DNA from: Saccharina japonica
Lineage: Eukaryota > Sar > Phaeophyceae > Laminariales > Laminariaceae
Direction of reading: 5' to 3'
NCBI GenBank assembly: GCA_008828725.1
Contig: MEHQ01003881.1
Span: 166,908-230,907 of the forward strand
DNA length: 64,000 nucleotides
The stretch's first letter is position 1; every line of letters begins with the position of its first letter. The notes under the pieces are model-generated. The model worked only from the letters and a program-made list of their open reading frames with translations. It was not told the DNA's origin and ran no database searches. The position numbers and the translations under genes are program-made. This document shows positions 11,258 through 23,800 of this stretch, piece after piece.

Positions 11258-11350
11258 GCTAATGTAGTAAATAGGACCTACGACACACTCAAAAACCTGC
11301 ATATTTCCCAACTTTTACGAACAACATTTGGTCCTATTTACTATGCCTCC
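11258..11350. repeat. Foldback MITE ending in GTAAATAGGACC
   Basis: The terminal inverted repeat AGTAAATAGGACCTACG pairs with TTTGGTCCTATTTACTATG. Same family as 21163-21413, 34731-34846 and partial copies near 2670-3075 and 60055-60150. Confidence 0.7.
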
Positions 11351-13391
11351 ACCGTGATATTACGTAGCCAGTTTTTTTCACAGTAGGACCTGGGTAGGGC
11401 TGGCGGTAGCGGCGAAAGGGTGTCCCGACCAAACACAGCTACGTAGGCCTTCAAGACGGGCGCAACAACAACACGTAGTCCGGCGTTTCCTTAGGAGAAC
11501 AAACCCTCTTTTGTTTTATGTTTTGTATACACGCGAGCCGGTTCCAGGTCGTAGTTTTGTGACCACAGAACTGGCACCTTTTTAGGATGAAGAATCGGCA
11601 CGGACACTGGGTGTGCTGGATGTCGACGGGTAGAAAGGAAGGTTTAATGTGAAGAACACACACACACTCCAAAAAGGCACGCCTGTAAAAACTCTCGCGC
11701 AAATATTCGAAGAATGATTGACTGCATCGTAGGTCGTAGAAGCTTTGTGCTTTGTAACAGGGGTCGGAGGGGGAGGAGAGAGAAAGGGAGAGAGATATTC
11801 ACTATAGGAGACAAGTCACATTGAACGTCCAAACAAAGTTGACCCTACACCGGCACCAAGAACATTACGAGGCAACGTCGCAAAATGTTTCCCCCCCCCC
11901 CCCACACAACGAGGGCAAAGTTCGCGCCTTTTTTTTTTTCAGTTTTGTCCTGAATGTCTGCACCTATATGGGGTATGACGGTATGACCCTCCAAAAAAGG
12001 TCATGATGTGCCTCATAGTGCAACATAGTGTTCTATGAGCCCCCGCCATCACAACCCGTTAACGAACGTTTTAGTTTTTTACGCGGGAAATAAATTTGGA
12101 ATCCCTTGTGATCTGTTAGTATGGTATTTTGCTGGAATGATGTGGAAATGTCGGTAAAACACCTGGTACAGTAGCAGGTATGGGGATCGTATTGGTAGTA
12201 CTTGGATCATACCCTTAACCTTGCAGAGGGCCCAAATTTTGAAAAATAATTTAAAAAAAAACGACCCATAAATATCTGGCGGGAAAAAAAAACGTTACCG
12301 TTCGTCAAAATTTTGGCGGGAGTTGGCGGAAGCTGATATAGAGCAGCACGTACGTATATGTGTGCAAAAAATTGGGATATCATCTCCAAAAACAAACGGG
12401 CGTGTGAGCTTTTCCGATGTCTGAAAAACAAATTGAGGTGTGAAGCTTGAACCCGCCTGTAGAGAGCCAAGCCGTCATATAACCATGGCATACATGCTTG
12501 CTTCTACAGCCGCCCTTGGCATGGGCGGCCTCTTGAGTCCTGAGCGGTACGGTTGGGTTTAGAGGGCTGTGATTTATCTGTGTCGGCACACAGGAGCCTC
12601 TCAGTACGTACAATACGCATCTTGGTATATTATATCGTACGTGCGTGTGCGTGTGCATACGTAAAAAGTAATTGCTCGCGAGGTGGAATTGTTTTCGTAG
12701 CGCCTGGCGCGCGCGCGCGCGTGTTCTTTCTTTCTGAGACTGCGGCAGCCAAGCATCGATGACAGAACCGTGCGAAGTGTACCGTTCCTTCTTCCGTTCA
12801 TGGAGACGCGTGGCTCTTACGTACGTACGTAAGGCGACCAGCGAGCGTTGGAGAGCGTTGAACACACGAAGCGCACGCGCTGGTGGGGATGGGGGCAACA
12901 ACAACAACAACAACAACAACAACATGCCGGGACTGCCCTTGCGAACCCGCGTCAGAATCCGCGCTGGCCTCAAAAGGGCGAGAAACAATAGTACCAGTTG
13001 TAACAGCTATGTACCCGGTAGACAACGAAATGAACAAAGAAACATGTAAAAAACCCAACTCATGAGGCGATGAGGCGATGCTGGCTTTTGACAAAAGTAA
13101 TCTCTCCCTATATTGCCGGTGCCGAGAATGAATGCGCAGCTTGCCCTGTCAAAGAGCGAGCGAGTGGCATCTAGGCATCACTCCCACCCCGCGCACCATG
13201 TTTGTGATACGACATAAATCATCTTCCACCGTCTCTCGCCATCGCCGTGGTGAAGAAAAAACACCAAAGTTTCAATTTGTCTAAGGTATATTATAGTGTA
13301 ACTCAAAACACACACAAAAAACATCAACCACCCAGTAAAATAGAGCTATGGACACCGGGTAATTAACCCTGCATGCATCTTCGCCAGGGAG

Positions 13392-13416
13392 CCCCCCCCC
13401 CCCCCCCCCCCCCCCT
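13392..13416. repeat. C25 homopolymer
   Basis: Pure C run followed by TACCCCGTCCCGCC. No poly(C)-tailed repeat body is recognisable beside it, so this one is not explained by that family. Confidence 0.8.
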
Positions 13417-14332
13417 ACCCCGTCCCGCCTCCGGCCTCACCGAGTCACGCGCGGGTCCCTTTCAGCCACAACGGCTACGTACCGTGGACCTGACTAAAAT
13501 CCAAATCTCTTCTTCCTAAATATTGCCCACGTACTGTTTTTGTAGCGTCACAAGGTTGAAAAGTTCCCCCCCCCGCGACTAGTACATGACCGCGACAAAT
13601 AACGGTGACGACGAGAATGCCGACGACAGCGGAAAAGGAACCAAGCATTCCAGTAAAAAAAATATGTTTTTTTAGGGCGTTTTTTTAGGCCTCCCGCCGT
13701 TGTGGTCCCCAAATCCACGCAATATTTATGGGCAGGCCAGTAAGCCGACGAAGATGGGAGGCAAAAGAGGGGGGGGGGCGGGGGTCAAGGGTTAGGTCAC
13801 CCCTTGTCAGGGACGCCTCCTGCCTGAACCGTTGCTGGAGCAAGCAAGTTCAACATCCACCACACGACCCCTACACGCAGTCTCACGCGCACCCCCCCTC
13901 CCACTCTCTCTAAATCTACAATTGAGCCCCATGAGGTGTATCGCAAGAAGCACCACGAGGGATATAAGAGACAGGGGGGAGGAGGGAGGGGGGGAGGGGT
14001 GTGCTCGATTTCGGAGGAGGGGGTGTACTCAACATCGGATAAGCCGTGAGGCCGTAGCTTCATCTCCATCATACGTAGGCCACCCCACATGCAGCGCTCA
14101 TCCGCTGCTCTCCCCCCTCTCCCCTCTACCCCAAAAGCCCCCCAAGGAAGGCAAACCTTCAAAGGTTCCTCCTGTTCCACCACTTTTTACCTCCAACCAC
14201 CTCCACCTCCACCGCCGCCACCACAACCACCACCACCATATTCCCTCGCGCTCGATAAGGCCACCTAAACGCCAACCTGCGCCGCCGCCACCACCACCAC
14301 CACCACCACCACCATCCCTCCATCAAAGGCCG

Positions 14333-14829
14333 CTAAACGCTAGCCCCGTTGGTTCCTTCCCCCGCTGGGGGGGGGGGCACGACACCGTTGCTTTCGTGGG
14401 AGGCGTCTTCTGCTGCAGGGGGGCTGGGACGGGTGTAGTCCGCGGGCAAGCATCCGTCAGAGATGGCCTGTTCCGTGAATTTCTCCAGCAAGGAAGGTGC
14501 CGCGGGAGTGTCTAGGATGAGATCCGGCAAGATCTGGGTTTCCGTTGAATCGACGGGGGGGGGGGGGGGGGGGGGGGGGGGGGTACGAGCGAGGTCAGGT
14601 GTGGTATGCTGTGTTGGACGGGTAGCGTGGAAGTGTGCGCTCCGTGCCCGAGTTGCACGTGTGTTTCGTTTCTACAGCTTGTTGTTCTTATTGCTCTGCG
14701 TTACGGAGATGTTCGGCCGGAGAGAGGGAGAGGGAAGAGGTGGGGCGGGGGAAAATAAAAAAAACAGAGAGAACAGGAGACACAGACAGATAGGGAGGCA
14801 CAAGACAAGAAAGGCAGGCACGCAGACGC

Positions 14830-14895
<66 letters not shown>

Positions 14896-17800
14896 GCAAG
14901 ACAGACAGACAAACAGATACACAAGACAAGACAAGACAAGGCGAGACTAGACAGACCATGATATAAAAATGAGGGAGAGAGACTTGCCTCGTGAAGCCTG
15001 TCGAAGCCCTTCTTCATCTGGCCGTCGCTGATGACCTCGTTGTTGTTGAGGTAGACCAAGAGAGACGACATGGAGGTGCGGTCATCATCCGTCCTATCGA
15101 GTGCCGTCTGCACATCGCACGCCAGAACACGCGGTGGAGGTGGGGTAGGCCAAGGTTAAGGTCGTTGGTATGGCGGGAGAGAGCTGGCAACAACAACAAC
15201 AACAACAACAACATATCCGATACACCACTACTCACGTACATACCTGGTAACATTTTCGAGACCCAGACAGGGTGGGGGTACACTAACACCAAGTAAAACA
15301 CAACCATAACGAAAGCAAAGTAAATACTTCGTTTATTATTGTTCATGTAAAAAAATATAGAAATACAGAAACGTAGAGACCCCACCCCACTGGTCGGCTT
15401 TTCGTTACTCGTAAATTACAATATTACATGACCGTTTTAGGAGTGTCGTTTCATCTTTTCGGCGTGTTCCCCCTGCCTCCCCATAACTTGTTTTCTTTTT
15501 GAACTGTTTTAATCCTCACTACCGTAACTTTCCAGCTCCAATTTTATCATGTATACGAAGCACGAGGTTTATACCCTCAGCGGCCTTCTCGATAAACCGT
15601 CATCTAACGCTGACAGCTGACGCTAACTCTGATGTCGACACTAACGCTAGCGCTGGCGCTGACACTAACGCTAACGCTAACGCTAACGCTAACGCTGACA
15701 CGCTAACGCTAACGCTGACGCTGACGCTGACGCTGACGCTGACGCTGACACTGACGCTGACGCTGACGCTGACGCTGACGCTGACGCTAACGCTGACGCT
15801 GACGCTAACGCTAACGCTAACGCTAACAACGCTAACGTCAACAACGCTAACGTCAACAACGCTAACGCCAACAACGCAAACGTCAAGGCCATCAACGCTA
15901 ACGCCAAGGCCAACAACGCTAGCGCCAACAGCAATAACGCCAATGCTAACGGTAAATCGAAGATAACGCTAACACCAACCCCTACGCTAACCCTCACAGC
16001 TAACGCCAACCCCCCTAACCCCCAAGCTACTCTAAAACACCAACGCCCACGCTAACGGCGGCATCTCCAATTGTGGCGCGAGAAACAAAACGCCGCCGCT
16101 GTGAAAACCCGGAAACAACAGGCAAAAAAGGGTCGAAGCTAGACAACAATAAGCGGACATTTCCACACCGGACAAAATCACGATCTAGATCATTTGGTTC
16201 CTAACCTGCCGTTATGAGATGTTGTGCAGCATGATATGTACGGTACAGATCCAACCCAGGAAAAATGCCCTATAAAGCAATCAGGCTATACGGCTCCCAC
16301 CTTGCAACATGAGCTAGATAATACAGATCAGGAATCTATCTGATCTGCCCGAGGTGTGCACTAGAGTAGTGCGGGCTTGTTCCTGCATAAAAAATATGCT
16401 TAGCAGAAATTATGCTAAGTAGAAATTGCACCAAGGAGAAGTTGTGCCAAGTAGAAATTGTGCTACGTGTAAATGGTGCTGAGTATAAATTGTGCTAAGC
16501 GCTTCACCTTGACGGCGCGCTTGACAATCTCGTGGTGGAAGAGGCTGCAGTCCAGCTCCTTAACGCACGCCGCGGCCTCGTCGAGCTGCCTGGACAACAG
16601 GAACTCCACCAGCAGCTGAAAAGAGATAGGACACAGAGAGAGGGGAGGGGAGGGGGTAGAGGTTAGATAGAAAGAGAAACCAACATGCAGAAAGTGAGAC
16701 AGAGAGAGCTACTCCTGCATACCAGGTATTCATTTATTAACTTGACTGTCTCGCTCTGGCACTCATCATCCCTGTTTCCACACCAAGCAAAAAAAAACTG
16801 AATTTCACAATTGTAGCCTGACTCCTGTGCACGTATACATATAACTATCGACAGATCAGACAGATCACGATATACTGCTGTGTAGACCATCTAGATCTTA
16901 ACCTGCGTTATTGAGCTGTTGTTCAGGGTCTTTGCACAAGTACTACGTATATAGATCATGCAGAGTATACGGCTCCCACCCGGTAGTATGAGCCAAGATC
17001 GAGGTGCAGATCAGTAAATTTATCTGCCCTGAAAATGTCTATACATCATAAAGCGGGGATAAGATCAATCTAATCTGATTTCAGAGGTGTGACACCATCC
17101 CATTTACGACTGCACTAGCGTTTCGGGGATATATGTACTAATCATGGAACCTACCCAGCCAACTAGCAACTAGTCAGCGACATATAGTCAGCCAACTCAG
17201 TCCCTTATACTAATCATGGAACCTACCAAACCAACTAATAACTAGTCGGCGACTTATAGTTTCACTTTACAGCCCTATATATTAATCATGGAACCTACAT
17301 AGCCGACTAACAACTATTAATAGTCAGTGACGTATTGTCAGCCACCTCACAGCCCTATATACAAATTATCTAATCATGGAACCTACCTAGCCAACTGACA
17401 ACTAGTCGGCGACGTATAGTCAGCCAACTCACATGCCTATATACTCATTATAGAACACACCTAGCCATCTAACAACTAGTCGGTGACTGATAGGCAGTCC
17501 ACTCACAGCCCTATATAATAATCATGTAACACACCTAGCCAACTAATGACTAGTCGACGACTTATACTCAACCAACTCACAACCCCATATACTAATCATG
17601 GAACATACCTAGCCAACTAACCACTAGTCGGCGACTTAGCCGGTCCACTCACAGCCCTATATACTAATCATGGAACACACCCAGCCAACTAACAACTAGT
17701 CGGCGACTTGTAATAGTCAACCAAGTCACAGCCGTACTAACAGGGCACTAACAGGGTACTAACAGGGGTATAATCCAAGTAGACGCTTTTGGGGTGGCTG

Positions 17801-20800
17801 GATTGACAACTGACCTGGTCGATGGCCACCTTCAGGTCTTCCACGGGGCGGCCGTCGCCGGGGCCCCAGACGTGCTCCAGGCGCGAGAGGACGTGGTCCC
17901 TGGAACCGTCGCCGCCGGCGCAGAACGGAAAAATGGAAGGGGTGACACAAGAGACGACGCAACGCAACGGAAAACGCGAGATGAGGGGACGGGAGGCAAT
18001 CCAGTTCAGGGTGGTGTGGTGTGGTTTTGTAATTCCGCGCCGTCTAAATTTCAGGGAGAGGAAGAGAATGAGAAGAAAAGGGAGCGTGATAATGCGAGTC
18101 ATCACAAAGCTGCCGCTGGCCGATTCAAAACAAATCCGCGCTGTCGTGTGCCGTTAGCATGCGGCGGGCATCTACACTGCTGCTGTGCTTACCCCTTCTC
18201 CCAGGCAACGGAAAAACAAAGGCGCAACCATCGTTCACGCACCACACACTTTCAACGCTTGCCGGGGGGGGGGGGGGTTAGGGTGTGCGCCTCCACGACA
18301 GCCCACGACCGTAGACCGCCGAACGCTTCACCGGTAAATGTTGCGATACAAACCCGACGCACACAGCAACCACCGCACCACACCATGCCGTGCCATACCA
18401 CACCGTATCATACCATACCATGCCACATCACAGAATGTCATACCCATGCCCAACCCTACCAGATCATACCTTTTTACCATACCCTACCCTGCCATGCCGT
18501 TCATTGTATTTCATTTTTCTATCCCATTAATTACCTTCACCCTTTTTGTTTCTCTCCCTCCTATTAATAGTCGTAACTCAGATCCACGGGTCACTAAGTA
18601 AGTTCCTCTCCCCCTCTCCCCACTACGGTACGTGCCTTGCATTTTTTGTTGCGAGAAGGTTTCATTACTTTCTTCCTTCGTCGACTCGCGTCCAATTATA
18701 CACTATTAATATTATAATCCCACCATACCCTACCCTACCCATCCATACCGTACCAAATCGAACCAAACCGAACCCAACCGAACCATACCATACCAAAGCA
18801 TACCATATCACACCAAACCATACCACACCACACCATACCATATCACACCACACCACACCACACCACACCACACCACACCACACCACACCACACCACACCA
18901 CACCATACCATACCATACCATATCATACCATACCACACCACACCACACCATACCATACCATACCATATACCATACCACACCACACCACACCACACCACAC
19001 CACACCACACCACACCACACCACACCACACCACACCATACAATACCACACCATACCATACCGTATCGTACCTCGATAGCAGGCGCCGCGCCCCCTTCACG
19101 ACCTCGCCTCCCAAGCTAAGGAAAGCCGCATTGCGCAGGACCGACGGGGGGATGATCTCGTCCGCAACCGCACGAGCCAGGAACGACGCCACTAATGTGC
19201 GCGCGCTGCCGTGTGTGTGTGCATCAATGTCAGTGGCAGGGCAGCAGCAAAAGGTGGACGATGATTAATAGCGATTACAGGAAGAGGGAACGGGGATGGA
19301 TTTGAGGGCAAAGATGCTTCATAGGAGACCGTGGGTTGACGTACCGCCCTTTACACTAAAACTAGTAAGCTAAGATGATAGGTGACCGCGGTTTGACCGC
19401 TTGACTGACCGCTCCCTACATTAAAACTAGTATATTAAGATGCTAGGTGACCACGGTTTGACATCTTGACCGACCGTCCCCTACACTAAAACTAGCATAT
19501 TAAGATGCTAGATGACCGCGGTTGGACCGCTCCCTACACTAAAACTAGTACATTAAGGACAAATGCTAGGTGACCGCGGTTTGACGTCTTGACTGACCGC
19601 CCCTACGCTAAAACTAGTATATACTGGTACCCGTTAAATATGCCAAATATATAGGTGACCGCAGTTAGACCCTTTGACTGACCGCCCTCTACACTAACAC
19701 TAGTATGTTAAGATGATAGGTGACAGCAGTAAGACCCCTTGACTGACCGCTCCCTCCACTAAAACTAGTATATTAAGAACAATTGCTAGGCGGCCGGGGA
19801 TTGACGCCTTGACTGGCCGTCCCCTGCATACCAGTCCTTGCTTTTGTTTCCGAGGCTGGACCTTACCGCAGTTGCACTAATAATGCGCTCAGCCGCGGGC
19901 GGCAGCCGATACTCTCAGAACCGGCCGGCCGGCCGGCCCCCTCCGGAGGTCACCGCCACGAAAAAAAAACACACCAAACGTCCGGTGTAAAAATAAAAGA
20001 GAAGATTCCACAAAAAAAGTAGGAACTGCTGTGTCCAGAATTCCGCATGGCTTACGTATTTAAGCACGTGTTTACGTAGACATCAGCGGATGCAACAATC
20101 GCACCTAATCTCTCCTATACGTATACATACGTGTAGGTGTGCGTATATGCGTATGTGTCCGATGTCAAAGCTTAATGCTGAGAGTGTGTATACGTACAAG
20201 TACATCACTGGCTCGACACTACGAGTACAATATACAGCTGTCCGAAACTGTTCCCCTCGATAAGGAACGGATATATCCTTCGTGAGGTCATACAAAACCC
20301 GTACGGGTAGTACGCGCGATCGAATTAGCATATGCTACCACACGCAGCTTGCAAACACGAATATCACACGCTGCTTACAAACATGAGTATCACACGCAGC
20401 TTGCAAAGATGAATTGCGACGGAATCCTCCATCTTACAGCTAATGTTTTTCTTTGTTTCAATGTAATATATGTACGTATATACCAAGTATGTACGTACAT
20501 ATCAGGCGTTTTCGCGAACTCAATACTAATCCAAGTCACACGGCATACTGTTAATACTACGGCCTACAGCTTACAGCCTGCGGCTCACCGCCTACGACCT
20601 ACTACGGCCGACGGCTTACTGTTTTATATATACAGACACTTCTTGTGTACGTATGCATGAGGTATATATATATGTCCTGGAGCATGGGGCTAATGTGCAC
20701 CCCGAGCCCCGAGTCGGGGTGCACATTACCTCCATGCTCCAGGACCCGAGCATGTTTTGCATGCATGTCAAGTCCGCCGTCTCTTCGCTGTGCACCATGA

Positions 20801-23800
20801 ACCTCTTGGCATTTTCAAGTCGGTGCTTTTGCTTGCACTACATCATGGGCCTCTTTTGCCCCTTTCCTTGCGCGAGCGTAGCGGGCGGCGTACGCCGCCC
20901 GCGGAGCGGAGCCCTTGTATATATATACCAGGTATTATATATATATATACCGCTCTGGACGAAACTGTAAGGACTATTTGGGGTCATCATATTTCCGCCC
21001 AGCGTGGTATGTTTTATACCTTAAGACACGCAAGATATCACACCGCCAAGCTGCCATTTTCCTGACCCCAAACCGGGCAAACGACGACTGATGCATCCAT
21101 ACGTACGTCTATGGAAACGCCTCCATCCGATATTTCCAGCAGCTACCACTTTCCTTGTGTATATTACGGGGGGCCATAGTAAATAGGACCCACGGTACAT
21201 AAAAAACCCCTATATATTTACCTATTTCTACGAACAACATTTGGTCCTATTTACTATAGTCCCTCGTAATAGTATTTCCAGCAGCTACCACTTTCCTTGT
21301 GTATATTACGGGGGGCCATAGTAAATAGGACCCACGGTACATAAAAAACCCTATATATTTACCTATTTCTACGAACAACATTTGGTCCTATTTACTATAG
21401 TCCCTCGTAATAGTGTAATTGTGCCCCCCCTGTTGTAAAAGAAAATCGGCTCGGAAACTAAGCTCAGGCAATTGTGTTAAATTGCGTGATGCACGGTGTA
21501 TAGTCTCTCGATACTGCTGTACGTGACGCCAATTGTGGAACTCCCTGCATCCTTGCATAAAGAAATGTTGCGGCACACGAGTGTAACTAACAGAGTGTAT
21601 ACACGTACGTACGCATATCTGGTACTTCGTATAAACCTAAGCTGTCAAAAAAAGAGTTTTGAGGATTTTTTCGATCGCACAGCTGTTAGTTTCTTTACAG
21701 CAGTTTTTTCAATTATCTCCACCACTCTATCCGTAAAAATAAGGTTATTTGTATGTTGATCTAAATATAAAAAAATGCTTATTTTTTCGAACAGTGAGTG
21801 GTATGGTTGGTGCATGCCGCGGGGATCAATTACATAATTTGTGGAGCAACACCAACAACAACAACTCACTTGGGCGCGTCTAGCTGAATGTCGTCGATCA
21901 TCTCGAACAGCCGCTCAAATCCCTTGCACACCTCTCTGCTTGACAGCACGTCCGGGTAGGCGTCCGACAGGAGCTTCGACACCAGTTCCCGCTGCACAGG
22001 CCCAAGAAAGAAGCATGCGTACATAGCAAGTAAGCAACAAAACAAGAGTCAGTTATTGTGTGAAAGAGAGAGAGAGAGAAAGAGGAGGTCGTCCATTTTC
22101 GGTGCCCCCATCGCCAACCCGTTAAGCCTCACCCGTTACCCCCGCTTCCCGTCACGCCGGGCCACACCAAATCAAACAAACCAACCCGCCCCGACCCGCC
22201 CCGACCCAACCGAACCCAACCCAACCTAACCTAACCTAACCTAACCCAAAACGACTCCGTACTGTCCGCCTACCTCGTGGTCCCTGGCATCAAGTGACAT
22301 GTTGATGCCGCGCTTCACGATCTCGTAGTGGTACGCCGGGGACTTGAGCTCCCTCACAGACCGCAGCACCTCGCCCGCATCTTCCGACAAGAAATACTCC
22401 TGATAACAAACAGAAAACAGAAAACAACAAACAACAAACAACAAACAACAAACAAGAAAATGGCGAGAACAAAAATCCAAAATCAACAAAAAATGGCGAA
22501 GCAAAATTCAACAAAAAATGGCGGGCAAAAAAAAAAGATACATATTTTTTTAAACGGACGCACACGTAAGCGAACGAGCGAACGAGTAGCAAGCACAGCT
22601 GAGATGATGGGTGGTGGTGGTAACAAAACGAAACACAAACCAGCCGAGCACGCGAGCGAGCGAGCGAACAAACGAGTAAGGACGGCCGAGATGGGGGCGG
22701 TGGCAGCGGCAACGGCGCCAACAACAACAGCAGCAGCGGTGGTGGTGTTGCCATTGCTGACCGTCGGGTGCGGCAGTGGCGGCGGCAGCGGCAGTAGCAG
22801 CAGCGGCGGTAGCAGCAGCGGCAGTAGCAGCATCAGCGGCACCACAGCAACCGCACGCTAACATCCGTAAACTCGAGTCAACTTCCATCACCCCAACTGG
22901 CGATGTCGAACTCTCGACGCCCGCCTCCAATCCAACATGGGACTGGCTCGATTTACGTAGAATTAGCAGCAGCGGCAGCGGCGGTGGGTGCTAATCCTTG
23001 GTGACGGTCCGAGTTGAAGGGGCCTATATGTAACGAGCCCCAAAAGGCGAGCCACGTGGCGAAGCACGTGTGGTCGTGTGGTACTGTCACCAAAAACCTT
23101 CTACGAAGAGCGTGCAGCAGTATGCTGCGTATACACGCATAGACGCATAGCATGTGTATCACCGTGCTGTGCGCGTATCGTACATAGTACGTCTCCTTCC
23201 GTGGCACTTTCGAACACATCCCCTATCCCCTACTGCCCCAGCAGCCAATAACGCCTTTTAGAACTGCACTCCCGTGGTGGGGGGACAAAAAACTTGGAAT
23301 TAGTGTCAGATTTAGGTACATGTACAGCAGTGCCGTACTAAAAAGGGTTCACTAAATTGTGCCACGTACTCTGTCCCGAAATATAAGCATCGATTACATT
23401 CAAAAATATTAATATGGAAATGGTGCTTATATTACGAGACATAATGATAAGTCTTGAAATACATTATACTGTCCCAAAATATAAGAACAGTGTTTATTGA
23501 ATATTAATGTATAAAAGGTGCTTATATTTAGGGACAAGTGGTATATTTCAATACAGTAGTAGTGTCGGTATCCGCCAGCCAACAATACCGACACTATAGC
23601 GGCAACCGGCACTATCTACTCCGCACACAACCACACTGGTGAATCCGATCTGTGTGTCAAGCGATTCCACAGGCACTACGTATAGTGGGCAGCCGGCACT
23701 GTCCAACCGGCACTATAGAGGGACCACTGCTGTAATACTAAAATAGGGCTCTACTCCGTGTTATAGCCGATGCCTAAATCGTCACATTTTTTAGAACGTT

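Larger units (their letters stand above)
3368..14332. other. 11 kb of repeat-rich DNA without recognisable exons
   Basis: This lies between the aminopeptidase exon and the 3' end of the PDCD4-type gene. No exon with family resemblance was found on either strand. It contains full and partial poly(C)-tailed repeats, foldback MITEs, a tandem hairpin array (8484-8757), a 230-bp foldback (9253-9481), GGAA repeats near 4060-4084, CAA repeats (12896-12922) and a C25 run (13392-13416). The proline- and histidine-rich frames at 13830-14330 come from CCA/CAC repeats in the probable 3' flank of the minus-strand gene. Confidence 0.6.

Noticed and set aside
13832..14515. 227-aa plus-strand frame
   Set aside because: Pro/His-rich sequence generated by CCA/CAC repeats and antisense to the last PDCD4-type exon at 14333-14533.
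14832..15113. Long minus-strand frames rich in Cys-Leu-Ser-Val
   Set aside because: They come from the (CAGA)n microsatellite in an intron; only the 14988-15107 part is a real exon of the PDCD4-type gene.
15499..16009. Frames of 106-155 aa with Thr-Leu or Ala-Leu-Ser repeats
   Set aside because: They come from the hexamer satellite, whose unit length preserves any open frame on both strands; the locus is intronic.
18546..19268. 240-aa His/Thr/Pro-rich plus frame and Trp/Cys/Val-rich minus frames
   Set aside because: They are readings of the CACAC/CATAC pentamer satellite; the true coding part is the 19071-19205 minus exon.
22206..22246. Interstitial telomeric repeat
   Set aside because: The unit is a pentamer (AACCT/AACCC) over only about 40 bp, not a run of a known telomeric heptamer or hexamer.
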